From NCBI GenBank assembly GCA_902596985.1, contig CACJWR010000002.1, positions 1 to 64,000 of the forward strand: a stretch of 64,000 nt of DNA, written 5' to 3'. Positions 17,638 through 26,148 of the stretch are shown here, piece after piece. Origin of the DNA: an uncultured Alphaproteobacteria bacterium. GTDB taxonomy: Bacteria > Pseudomonadota > Alphaproteobacteria > Rhodobacterales > Rhodobacteraceae. The notes under the pieces were generated by a model. That model was not told the DNA's origin and did not search any database. It saw only the letters and a program-made list of their open reading frames with translations. Numbering within the stretch: the first letter of the stretch is position 1; each line of letters starts with the position of its first letter. The position numbers and the translations under genes are program-made.

Positions 17638-17781
17638 TACTTCTAAATTATGAAGACTATAATGGAGCGACCAAATTTGTTATATGTTTAGATTTTTGAA
17701 GATGGAATATAATGAGAATATTGTTCAATTGGCAAATTTGTTGCTTTATAAGCTGAATATCTTGATGAAAGATATAGATTT
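17638..17781 (+). other. 144-bp gap between manC and manB
   Basis: AT-rich. It contains TATAAT-like hexamers (about 17658 and 17708) and a 27-codon frame (17702-17785) that runs into the manB start through an ATGA overlap. None of these is strong enough to call a gene or promoter; a weak internal promoter for manB is possible. Confidence 0.3.
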
Positions 17782-19161
17782 ATGAAAGAACTTTCATGCT
17801 TCAAGGACTACGACATTCGCGGCGAGATTGGCGTAAATATTGACGAGAATATTGTTTTTTTGATTGGTCATGCAGTTGCTCAACATTTCAATGCAAAATC
17901 AATAGTTGTAGGTTTTGATGCGCGTGAGTCTAGCCCCAGGTTCGCGGCTAACGCAGCTCAAGGTATTATCGAAGCAGGAGCCGATGTACTCGACATTGGA
18001 ATGGCTGGCACTGAAGAAATGTATTGGGCGGTGACTGAATTTGGTGCCTGCGCTGGGATTGAGATCACGGCATCTCACAATCCGATCAACTATAATGGTA
18101 TAAAGATTATAAAATCTGGCTCACAACCACTAGATGATCAAAATGATTTTCAAAAAATAAAAAGACTTGCTGAAACCAAGGATTGGAAGGTCGCCAAGCG
18201 TAATGGTGAAATTTATGACTTTTCAAGTAAAGCTCGCTCAAAGTATGTAGATCGAGTTTTGAGTTTTGTTGATCCTGCGCAAATGGATCGACTTAAAATT
18301 GTGACAAACTCTGGCAACGGCTCAGCGGGTCCAACAATAGATGCGATTATGGCCCGGCTTCAAGAGCTAGGAGTTCCCATCGAGTTTATTAATGAACACC
18401 ATGAGCCTGATAGCTCGTTCCCGAACGGCATCCCTAATCCGCTCATTCCTCAAAATCGTTCAGCAACAGCAGATATCGTTTTGCGTAATGGTGCAGACAT
18501 GGGTGTTGCTTTTGACGGTGATTTTGATCGTTGTTTCCTATTTGACCATACTGGTCGGTTTGTGCCAGGTGAATATGTTGTAGGGCTATTAGCTTCCATT
18601 TTCTTAGATAAAGAACCTGGCAGCAAAATAGTCCATGATCCACGAGTTATCTGGAACACTCAAGACATTGTGACGAAAAAGGGCGGGTTTGCGATTCAAT
18701 CAAAGACTGGGCATGCATTCATAAAGCAAACGATGCGCAAACAACAAGCAATTTATGGTGGTGAAATGTCCGCTCATCATTATTTTCGTGATTTTGCATA
18801 CTGTGATAGTGGTATGATCCCTTGGCTAATGGTTGCAGAACTTGTTTCTAAATCAGGCCGCTCATTGAGCGATTGGGTAAGTGATCGATTTAACGCTTTT
18901 CCAAGTTCAGGGGAGACAAACTTTAGAGTAAATAATACAAAAGCCTCTATTGACCGTGTGTTACAGTCCTATCGCAAAAATGCTCTTTCTTTGGATGAGA
19001 CGGATGGCGTGAGCCTAACTTTTGCAGATTGGCGGTTCAACTTGCGCTGCTCAAGCACAGAAAATCTAATACGCCTCAACATTGAAGGTCGTGGTTGTTC
19101 AGAAGTACTTGCCTCAAAACTTGCCGACATATCAGAAATGCTAAACGAACCCAATGTTTGA
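17782..19161 (+). CDS. manB: phosphomannomutase/phosphoglucomutase
   Basis: A 459-residue alpha-D-phosphohexomutase interconverting mannose-6-P and mannose-1-P. The phosphoserine loop is TASHNPINYNGIK (Ser about residue 98), the metal loop DGDFDRCF (about 245), the sugar-binding loop GGEMSAHH (about 325), and the C-terminal phosphate-binding loop lies near residue 420. It supplies ManC. Base composition is slightly richer in GC than the genes downstream. It is the last gene of the precursor block; a 372-bp gap follows. Confidence 0.93.
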   Translation: MKELSCFKDYDIRGEIGVNIDENIVFLIGHAVAQHFNAKSIVVGFDARESSPRFAANAAQGIIEAGADVLDIGMAGTEEMYWAVTEFGACAGIEITASHNPINYNGIKIIKSGSQPLDDQNDFQKIKRLAETKDWKVAKRNGEIYDFSSKARSKYVDRVLSFVDPAQMDRLKIVTNSGNGSAGPTIDAIMARLQELGVPIEFINEHHEPDSSFPNGIPNPLIPQNRSATADIVLRNGADMGVAFDGDFDRCFLFDHTGRFVPGEYVVGLLASIFLDKEPGSKIVHDPRVIWNTQDIVTKKGGFAIQSKTGHAFIKQTMRKQQAIYGGEMSAHHYFRDFAYCDSGMIPWLMVAELVSKSGRSLSDWVSDRFNAFPSSGETNFRVNNTKASIDRVLQSYRKNALSLDETDGVSLTFADWRFNLRCSSTENLIRLNIEGRGCSEVLASKLADISEMLNEPNV

Positions 19162-19533
19162 TAAATCGTAAAATATTGTCTTCCCATATCATGATTAACA
19201 GGTAATTGGTTGACACAATGCCTATTCAATTAAGCTCAATACTTGTAGGTAGTATCAACCATTATTCATTATGATTAAACATTGTAATTTGCATTAAACA
19301 TTTTGTACCTAAAATTTCCATATAATGTAGAAGCTAACTAACTTTTTCTATATGAGGATACTTAAAGCGGTATTTAACCAGAATACATTAATGCAGTTCC
19401 ATCACTCAAAATGATTAAAAATATCGTATATTTATTGGTTGAATTAGTTAAAGTCTCACGACTACTTTTTAACTTAAGTTAAACAGTCTCTTAATTTGTT
19501 TGCAGCTGAATTTAGATTTAAGAAAAATAGAAA
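19162..19533 (+). promoter_or_regulatory. 372-bp gap with candidate internal promoter upstream of wecB
   Basis: The longest gene-free stretch inside the locus. It has a perfect -10 hexamer with extension (TATAATG, 19321-19327) about 210 bases before wecB, but the region 16-18 bases upstream only weakly resembles a -35. A TTGACA at 19209 has no matching -10. No ORF above 25 codons with a ribosome site is visible. A long 5' leader is implied if the TATAAT is used. Confidence 0.35.
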
Positions 19534-20658
19534 ATGAAAATTTTAACTATTTTAGGCACGAGGCCTGAGGCAATTAAATTAGCTTCCGTTATTAAACAAA
19601 TTGAAAATACTGAAGGTGTCAGTAGCCGCGTGTGTTCAACTGGACAGCACAGATCTATGTTGGATCAGGTAAGAGATTTTTTTGGTTTGGAATTTCATTA
19701 TGATTTAAATTTAATGAGCAATAATCAGAGATTGAGTGATTTGACCTCTAAGCTTTTTCATGAATTACCAAAAATAATAAAAAAAGAAAACCCAGATCTA
19801 GTTTTAGTTCAGGGTGATACTGCGACTACCTTCGTGGCCTCGATCACTTCTTTTCAAGCAGGAATAAGTGTTGGTCACATCGAGGCCGGTCTCCGAAGTG
19901 GAAATATTAATTCCCCTTGGCCTGAGGAGGCCAACCGTAAGCTAACTTCTGTTGTATCAAAATACCACTTTGCTCCTACAAAAAACTCTAAAAATAATCT
20001 CGTTGCCGAGGGCTTTGATGAACAATCAATTGTTGTAACCGGTAATACAGTTATCGATTCACTTTTATTTGCTGGTAAAAAAATAAACAAAGATAAAAAA
20101 TTAGAAAAAAGTTTAAAGCAAAAATTTGATTATTTATTAAATTTTCACCAGTTAGTGCTAGTTACAGTACATAGAAGAGAGAGCTTTGGAGAGCCCATAT
20201 ACAATATTGCAAGAGGGTTAAGTCGTGCCGCTAAAATAAATAAAAAAACAGCATTTGTGATCCCAGTTCACCTCAATCCAAACGTCTCAGAACCTTTAAA
20301 CAAAGTTTTAAAAGAATACCAAAATGTTTTCTTGTTACCACCACTTGATTACCCAGCATTTGTTTTTCTAATGAATCAGTGTACCTTTCTTGTCACAGAC
20401 TCTGGTGGTCTTCAAGAAGAGGCGCCTGCCTTGAACAAACCTGTGCTTGTACTGAGAGATGTAACGGAGCGAATTGAAGCAGTGGATGCTGGTTGTGTGG
20501 AGCTGATAGGGACAAATGAAGTAGTTGTTTTTAAAAAAATTCATGCACTACTAGGTGACAAAGGTAAACAAGCTAGAATGGCATTTGCAAAAAACCCCTA
20601 TGGTGACGGATCTGCTTCAAAAACTATTGTAGATCATATTCTAAAGACTGAAGTCTAA
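19534..20658 (+). CDS. wecB: UDP-N-acetylglucosamine 2-epimerase (non-hydrolysing)
   Basis: A 374-residue GT-B-fold enzyme turning UDP-GlcNAc into UDP-ManNAc. It opens with LGTRPEAIKLASV, has HIEAGLRSGN with the key residues, the VHRRES segment and the C-terminal TDSGGLQEEAPALNKPVLVLR. The dehydrogenase that would use its product, WecC, lies 23 kb downstream in the same locus. Good ATG but a weak ribosome site. Confidence 0.95.
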   Translation: MKILTILGTRPEAIKLASVIKQIENTEGVSSRVCSTGQHRSMLDQVRDFFGLEFHYDLNLMSNNQRLSDLTSKLFHELPKIIKKENPDLVLVQGDTATTFVASITSFQAGISVGHIEAGLRSGNINSPWPEEANRKLTSVVSKYHFAPTKNSKNNLVAEGFDEQSIVVTGNTVIDSLLFAGKKINKDKKLEKSLKQKFDYLLNFHQLVLVTVHRRESFGEPIYNIARGLSRAAKINKKTAFVIPVHLNPNVSEPLNKVLKEYQNVFLLPPLDYPAFVFLMNQCTFLVTDSGGLQEEAPALNKPVLVLRDVTERIEAVDAGCVELIGTNEVVVFKKIHALLGDKGKQARMAFAKNPYGDGSASKTIVDHILKTEV

Positions 20659-20730
20659 TTTTTTGTTAAGAAGGTACCAAAATAGGGAAATAATCTCTTT
20701 GCTTAAAACAGCCAAAAAATTTATCCAATA

Positions 20731-21291
20731 ATGACTGATACCATTCATAGCAACACTGCTTTATTTTTGGACCGAGATGGTGTAATAAATGTTGATTATG
20801 GTTATGTTTGGCAAACTGAAAAATTAAAACTCAAACCTGGTATCACTAGGTTACTGAAGTATTTTACTGCTATAGTCGATTTCATAATCGTAGTTTCAAA
20901 CCAGTCTGGAATTGGTCGTGGAATGTATACAATAGACGATTGGAATTTATTCAACTCTGAAATTCAAAGAATACTAACCTTATCTGGAGTTTCTATCGAT
21001 AAATTTTACTGTTGTCCTCATTTACCATCAATTAATCCTCCATGCGATTGTAGAAAGCCCAAAAGTGGTATGATAATGCATGCAAAGCAGGAATTCAAAA
21101 TAGACTTGAAACGTTCAATTCTGATTGGTGATAGGCAAAGTGATATCCAAGCTGCTATGAAAGCAGGACTGAATAGAGCATATCTTCTATCTAGTAGTGA
21201 CGACCCACAATTTTCTGATCATGGAAAAATCGATTTTTATGCGGTTAAACAACTTAGTGAAATAGTATCTATAGAAGAAGGTCGACAGTAG
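20731..21291 (+). CDS. gmhB: GmhB-like HAD phosphatase (heptose 1,7-bisphosphate phosphatase family)
   Basis: A 186-residue HAD-IIIA enzyme. Motif I is LFLDRDGVINVDYGY, motif II SNQSGIGRG, the zinc-loop Cys/His residues appear as CPHLPSINPPCDC, motif III Lys is in RKPKSGM and motif IV is LIGDRQSDIQAA. In the heptose pathway GmhB removes the C7 phosphate of heptose 1,7-bisphosphate. The next two genes encode nucleotidyltransferase/kinase and isomerase functions of such a pathway, which supports a role in an NDP-heptose-like sugar; a related octose or other sugar bisphosphate cannot be excluded. Confidence 0.88.
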   Translation: MTDTIHSNTALFLDRDGVINVDYGYVWQTEKLKLKPGITRLLKYFTAIVDFIIVVSNQSGIGRGMYTIDDWNLFNSEIQRILTLSGVSIDKFYCCPHLPSINPPCDCRKPKSGMIMHAKQEFKIDLKRSILIGDRQSDIQAAMKAGLNRAYLLSSSDDPQFSDHGKIDFYAVKQLSEIVSIEEGRQ

Positions 21292-21301
21292 GAAAAATAG
21301 T

Positions 21302-22825
21302 TTGTCACAAGAAAAAATATTTAAACTTGATACCCTAAAAAATCGTATTGCAAAGTCTAGAGAAAAAGGAGTGACTGTTGGGCTATGCCATGGAACCTTT
21401 GATTTGCTCCATGTAGGACACATAAAACATTTTCAGGAAGCAAAATCTAAATGTGATTTGTTGGTGGTAACAGTGACGCCCGATAGGCATATAAACAAAG
21501 GCCCCGGAAGACCTGTTTTTAGTGAAAATTTAAGGACGGAAGCTATTTCTGCTTTGGAGTGTGTAGACCTAGTTGCGATTAATAACTGGCCTACAGCAAT
21601 TGAATTGATAGGCATGTTAAAACCAAACTTTTATATTAAAGGTATAGACTATACCGATATCGAAAAAGACCACTCTGGTAATATTAAATTAGAAAAAAAT
21701 GCGATTGAGAAGCAAGGTGGTGAATTAATTATTACCTCAAGCCAAAAGTTCAGCTCTTCAAACATTATTTTGCGTACGTTGTCTAACTTAGGTGAAAAAC
21801 AGATTCAATTTATTGATAATTTAAAAGCAGAAACAAGTTTGGATGATTTTTTTGAGATGTTTCAAAATATTTCAAAAACTGAAATTTCTCTTATTGGAGA
21901 AACTATAATTGATGAATATGTTTTTTGCGAAACAATCGGAAAATCTGGAAAAGATCCCATGTTAGTAAACAGGATTATTGAGATTGAGAAATTTCTAGGT
22001 GGAATTGGTGCTATAGCTAAAATATGCTCAGATTTTGTTTCAAAAATTGATCTAATTTCATACCTGGGAGAAAATTGTGGTGAAATAGATTTTATACAGA
22101 GCCAAATGCCGAAGAATACATGCTTTTCCTATTTTAGGAAAAAATCATCACCGACAATAAAGAAGACACGCTATTTAAATGATTATACAAAACAAAAGAT
22201 GATAGGTTTTTACGATTTAAATGATGAACCAATTAGTGAAAATGACGAAAAAAAACTTAACTCTATAACTTTCGAAAAGAGTGACTTGCAAGACGTTGTG
22301 ATTGAAATCGATTATGGCCATGGACTGATATCGCCGAATTTCCAAAAGCTATTGAGAAAAAGAGCAAAGTTTTTAGCTGCAAACTCTCAAGTAAATTCTT
22401 TTAATGCAAAATTTCGAGACTTAAATATTTATAAAGACCTAGATCTTCTTTGCATGAATGAGGACGAACTACGCGCTCACTACCGCTCTCGAAAATCACC
22501 ACTCCAAAATCTAATGCAACAATTGAAAGTCGACTTAGGTTGTAAAAACTTGATAATAACGAAGGGTGCTCATGGATCAATAGGTATTAACTCAGATGGG
22601 TTGATCATCGAATGCCCTGCTTATGCTGAAAAAGTAATAGATCGTATTGGGTCCGGTGATGCATATCTAGCTGCTTCTGCAATAGCTTTAAGTTTGGGTT
22701 CTTCGCTGGCAGTTTCAATGTTTTTTGCTTCAGTTGTGGCCGGCGCTGTAGTAAGCTCTATGGGCACTGGTCAATCGGGGCTAAAGCAGTATTCATGGAA
22801 GGCCATAGAAGCGTATTTAAAGTAG
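21302..22825 (+). CDS. domain-swapped HldE-like protein: nucleotidyltransferase + PfkB kinase
   Basis: A 507-residue fusion. Residues about 1-150 are a cytidylyltransferase-type domain with CHGTFDLLHVGHIKHF and a C-terminal signature near FSSSNII; residues about 180-507 are a PfkB (ribokinase-like) domain with GGIGAIAK and the catalytic loop DRIGSGDAY. HldE has the opposite order (kinase first) and uses NGCFDLLH; a canonical HldE is encoded at 39638. The enzyme would phosphorylate a sugar phosphate at C1 and then activate it with an NTP; the nucleotide is not predictable. The TTG start has AGGA upstream. It lies between gmhB-like and gmhA-like genes, so the three make a complete activation cassette. 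Confidence 0.85.
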   Translation: MSQEKIFKLDTLKNRIAKSREKGVTVGLCHGTFDLLHVGHIKHFQEAKSKCDLLVVTVTPDRHINKGPGRPVFSENLRTEAISALECVDLVAINNWPTAIELIGMLKPNFYIKGIDYTDIEKDHSGNIKLEKNAIEKQGGELIITSSQKFSSSNIILRTLSNLGEKQIQFIDNLKAETSLDDFFEMFQNISKTEISLIGETIIDEYVFCETIGKSGKDPMLVNRIIEIEKFLGGIGAIAKICSDFVSKIDLISYLGENCGEIDFIQSQMPKNTCFSYFRKKSSPTIKKTRYLNDYTKQKMIGFYDLNDEPISENDEKKLNSITFEKSDLQDVVIEIDYGHGLISPNFQKLLRKRAKFLAANSQVNSFNAKFRDLNIYKDLDLLCMNEDELRAHYRSRKSPLQNLMQQLKVDLGCKNLIITKGAHGSIGINSDGLIIECPAYAEKVIDRIGSGDAYLAASAIALSLGSSLAVSMFFASVVAGAVVSSMGTGQSGLKQYSWKAIEAYLK

Positions 22826-22833
22826 GGGCTAAA

Positions 22834-23397
22834 ATGGAAAAACAATTTTTAAAGACGTACTTTCAAGAATTTGAAAAAGCGGTGACGCCCTCGGAGATCG
22901 TTTTAGATCAGATAATTCAAACAAAGAAAATTTTAATGGAAATGTCTCATCTAGGAAAAAAAGCAGTAGTTTTAGGAAATGGAGGTAGTGCTGCGATGGC
23001 AAGCCATATGGCCGTTGATTTAACAAAAAATGCTTCAACTCGGTCTGTCAATTTCAATGAGGCAGATTTACTAACGTGCTTTTCGAATGACTATGGTTAT
23101 GAATTAGCATATGCTCAAGCAATAAAATTTTATGGTGATGAAGGTGATGTTCTTATTGCAATATCAAGCAGTGGTACGTCAGAAAACATTCTTAAAGCTG
23201 TTAACGCGGCTCGAAAGGCAAATTTTGGATCAATAATAACTTTCTCCGGTATGGATGAAGGCAATCCACTATCAAGCATGGGCGATATAAATTTTTGGGT
23301 TAACAGTCATGCCTACAATATAATTGAAAACACACACCAAGTTTGGATGTTGAGTGTGGTTGACTTAATAATTGGCAAATCGGAATATAGCACTTGA
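22834..23397 (+). CDS. gmhA: GmhA-like sedoheptulose-7-phosphate isomerase (SIS domain)
   Basis: A 187-residue SIS-domain isomerase. It has VLGNGGSAAMASHMAVDL and SSSGTSENILKAV, the two phosphate-binding segments of GmhA, and ENTHQVWMLSVVD with the conserved Glu/His near the C terminus. It converts sedoheptulose-7-P to a heptose-7-P, or acts on a related ketose phosphate. The track start at 22795 lies inside the previous gene; the ATG at 22834 has TAGGGG seven bases upstream and fits the family's length, so I use it. Confidence 0.88.
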   Translation: MEKQFLKTYFQEFEKAVTPSEIVLDQIIQTKKILMEMSHLGKKAVVLGNGGSAAMASHMAVDLTKNASTRSVNFNEADLLTCFSNDYGYELAYAQAIKFYGDEGDVLIAISSSGTSENILKAVNAARKANFGSIITFSGMDEGNPLSSMGDINFWVNSHAYNIIENTHQVWMLSVVDLIIGKSEYST

Positions 23398-23414
23398 GGA
23401 AATTTTTAAATTAA

Positions 23415-24410
23415 ATGTCAAAGAAGGTACTAGTAATTGGTTCAAATTCGTTTTCTGGGTCTTATGTTGTCAAAAGCTATTTGGAAAATGGGTTTGACGT
23501 TTTAGGTATAAGTAGAAGCCGAGAAAATAACCCTCAGTTTCTCAAATATCGATCTGGAGAAGTTAGCTTAAATAATTTTAAATTTGAGCAAGTCGATCTT
23601 AATAACGACTTTGAACACCTGGTTATGCTAACTGATAAATTTAAGCCAAATATAGTAATAAACTTTGCAGCTCAAGGCATGGTAGCTGAGAGCTGGAACA
23701 AGCCGTTGGATTGGTTTCAGACCAATGTAATGGCACAGATAAAGATAGTAGAATTTTTAAAGAGTTCTGATTATCTTGATCGCTTTATTCATTTTACTAC
23801 TCCTGAAGTCTATGGCTCAACTACTGATTGGATTTCAGAGGATACACCATTTAACCCCTCTACACCGTATGCAACTTCGCGAGCATCATTTGATTTTCAT
23901 TTGAGAAACGTTTTTGATGCATATGAGTTTCCTGTAATGTTTACTAGAGCAGCAAATGTTTACGGAGAAGGCCAACAAATTTACCGGATAATTCCTCGCG
24001 CTATGCTTTCATGCCTCTTAGAGGAAAAATTTCCTTTACATGGTGGGGGTGGTTCGGAACGTGCTTTTGTTCACATGAAAGACGTTTCTAATGCCGTATT
24101 AAAAATTTCAAAAAATGGTTCACTTGGACATACCTACCATATTTCGACAGACGAAACTCTTACTATAATTCAATTAGTTGAAAAAATAGGCCGTTTTTAT
24201 GGGAAACAAATCGAAGAATTTGCGGATATAGTAGATGAGAGATTGGGAAAAGACCAATCATATAAATTATCATCGAAGAAGTTGAATTCTGAATTAGGAT
24301 GGTACCCATCAGTAAATTTATCGGAGGGCATCAGCGAGGTAGACGCATGGTTGCGCAAATATTTGGATATATTTAAGAAAACTGACCGAGAGTACAGGCA
24401 TAAAAAATGA
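23415..24410 (+). CDS. GDP-mannose 4,6-dehydratase-like SDR with altered active site
   Basis: A 331-residue extended SDR. The nucleotide loop is GSNSFSGSYVV, not GxxGxxG. The catalytic triplet that is Thr-Asp-Glu or Thr-Ser-Glu in sugar 4,6-dehydratases reads TTPEVYG, and the usual Tyr-x-x-x-Lys reads YATSRASFD, with Arg for Lys. The rest (RAANVYGEGQQIYRIIPRA, ERAFVHMKDV) is dehydratase/epimerase-like. It follows the heptose-activation cassette at the place of DmhA in 6-deoxyheptose loci, so an NDP-heptose substrate is plausible. Whether it dehydrates, epimerises or reduces is open. I believe a subfamily with these changes exists, but cannot confirm it here. Confidence 0.75.
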   Translation: MSKKVLVIGSNSFSGSYVVKSYLENGFDVLGISRSRENNPQFLKYRSGEVSLNNFKFEQVDLNNDFEHLVMLTDKFKPNIVINFAAQGMVAESWNKPLDWFQTNVMAQIKIVEFLKSSDYLDRFIHFTTPEVYGSTTDWISEDTPFNPSTPYATSRASFDFHLRNVFDAYEFPVMFTRAANVYGEGQQIYRIIPRAMLSCLLEEKFPLHGGGGSERAFVHMKDVSNAVLKISKNGSLGHTYHISTDETLTIIQLVEKIGRFYGKQIEEFADIVDERLGKDQSYKLSSKKLNSELGWYPSVNLSEGISEVDAWLRKYLDIFKKTDREYRHKK

Positions 24411-25360
24411 AAATTCTTATTACAGGTGGAAGTGGCTACGTAGGCTCCCTATTGATACCTACTATTTTAGACAAGACTGAATGGGAAGTTGTCACTTATG
24501 ACGCACAATGGTTTGGTCAAAATTTAAGTGAGCATCCAAGGTTAAAGATAATAAAAGGTGATATAAGAAATATTGATGAAGGTGTTTTTAAGGAGATTGA
24601 CAAAGTTATCCATTTGGCAAATATAGCTAATGACCCTGCTGTCGAACTAGACCCAACTTTGTCATGGGAAGTAAACGTTTTGGCGTCCTACCGCATGGCA
24701 GAGCTCTCTGCAAAGGCAGGAGTGAAAGATTTTATATTTGCGAGTTCGGGCAGCGTGTATGGTATAAAAGACGATGAAAAAGTAACCGAAGATTTGGAAT
24801 TAGTTCCTATTTCAGTTTACAACAAGACCAAAATGATTGCTGAGCGTGTATTTTACAGTTATCGCGACACGTTTAGGGTCATTTCAATTAGACCTGCGAC
24901 TGTTTGTGGATTGTCAGAAAGACTGAGACTAGATGTGAGCGTAAATATGCTGACTCATCAAGCCATGAAGAATGGGGTAATTACCGTTTTTGGAGGTGAT
25001 CAGGTTAGACCAAATATCCATATCAAAGATTTAGTCTCTGTATATTTACACTTTCTTGAAAATTCTAGTATTCCAAGCGGTTTTTATAACGCTGGTTTTG
25101 AGAACCTTTCAATAAAGTCAATAGCTCAAATAATAGCGGAATTAACTGGTTCAAAAATTACCATAACGCCTTCAAATGATCCTAGATCTTATCGGCAGGA
25201 TTCTACAAAATTGATTAACACAGGGTTTAAACCGGCATTTGGTGTTAAAGATGCAATCAATGAAATTGTGGCTCAACATCAACGAGGTGAGTTAATAGAG
25301 AAAGAGACCTTCTATACAGTTAAAACAATGAAAAAACTTATTCTTAGGGGATTGATTTGA
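24407..25360 (+). CDS. NAD-dependent sugar-nucleotide epimerase/dehydratase (SDR)
   Basis: A 317-residue extended SDR with GGSGYVGSLLI for NAD, Ser region SSGSVYG and Tyr-x-x-x-Lys as YNKTK (about residue 145), and PNIHIKDLV. The catalytic residues are intact, unlike the gene before it, with which it overlaps by ATGA. It probably acts on the same nucleotide sugar (C3, C4 or C5 epimerisation or reduction). The exact reaction cannot be read from the sequence. Confidence 0.8.
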   Translation: MKILITGGSGYVGSLLIPTILDKTEWEVVTYDAQWFGQNLSEHPRLKIIKGDIRNIDEGVFKEIDKVIHLANIANDPAVELDPTLSWEVNVLASYRMAELSAKAGVKDFIFASSGSVYGIKDDEKVTEDLELVPISVYNKTKMIAERVFYSYRDTFRVISIRPATVCGLSERLRLDVSVNMLTHQAMKNGVITVFGGDQVRPNIHIKDLVSVYLHFLENSSIPSGFYNAGFENLSIKSIAQIIAELTGSKITITPSNDPRSYRQDSTKLINTGFKPAFGVKDAINEIVAQHQRGELIEKETFYTVKTMKKLILRGLI

Positions 25361-26148
25361 GTGATTTTAAGACAGCGAGAGATTTTGGGCGCTTCAAAAT
25401 CATCGAAATAACGCGAGCAGCAAAAGCTGCACATTTGGCTTCTGCGCTATCTTGTTACGATATGATCTACTACCTTTATAATCATTATATGAAAATAAAT
25501 GCAATTGACGACCCCAAACGTGACCGTTTTATATTGAGTAAAGGTCATGCTGCTGCCGCTCTATATGTTTCTATGTATCAAGCCTCTCTCCTTAGTGCCG
25601 AAGAATTAAATTCATTTGGTTCAATAGGCTCAATATTAGAAGAACATCCATCACCAAAACTGAACGGCATTGAGACTGCAAGTGGTTCATTGGGCCATGG
25701 GCTAGCCGTTGCTGTTGGTATGGCGCTTGCCAATAAGAATAAAAACATAAAAAACAATAATATCGTTTTAATGGGAGATGGAGAACAAAATGAAGGCTCA
25801 GTTTGGGAGGCAGCACTTTTTGCATCGGCAAATAGCCTAGATAATCTTACAGGAATAATTGATTATAACAAATGGCAGGCTACAGATCGGAGTAATGAAG
25901 TGCTAGCCTTAAACCCACTTTCATCAAAATGGGAAAGTTTTGGTTGGCAGTCTCTCGAGATCAATGGTCATGACCTTAATGCTTTTCGGGATGCTTTAAA
26001 CTTTAAGGCTACAGGAAAACCTAAAATCATTGTGTCACATACTATTAAGGGCAAGGGTATTTCATTCATGGAGGATGATAATAATTGGCACTATAGATTA
26101 CCTAATGAAGAAGAAATGTTGGTAATTGCGCGTGAGCTTAACCAATGA
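25357..26148 (+). CDS. transketolase, N-terminal (pyrophosphate-binding) subunit
   Basis: A 263-residue protein equal to the first third of transketolase. It carries SKGHAAAALY, SGSLGHGLAVAVGMA and the thiamine diphosphate motif GDGEQNEGSVWEAALFASA ending in DYNKWQ. It needs the next gene product to form the active site. The frame starts with TTG overlapping the stop of the epimerase gene, with AGGGG six bases upstream. Split transketolases are known, but here the pair sits inside a nucleotide-sugar block, implying a special two-carbon transfer rather than pentose-phosphate housekeeping. Confidence 0.92.
   Translation: MSDFKTARDFGRFKIIEITRAAKAAHLASALSCYDMIYYLYNHYMKINAIDDPKRDRFILSKGHAAAALYVSMYQASLLSAEELNSFGSIGSILEEHPSPKLNGIETASGSLGHGLAVAVGMALANKNKNIKNNNIVLMGDGEQNEGSVWEAALFASANSLDNLTGIIDYNKWQATDRSNEVLALNPLSSKWESFGWQSLEINGHDLNAFRDALNFKATGKPKIIVSHTIKGKGISFMEDDNNWHYRLPNEEEMLVIARELNQ

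Noticed and set aside
17702-17785. 27-codon ORF running into manB
   Set aside because: No ribosome site, no recognisable sequence; the ATGA overlap alone is weak evidence.
19209-19214. TTGACA in the gap before wecB as promoter -35
   Set aside because: No -10 hexamer at the right distance; the TATAAT at 19321 is too far away.
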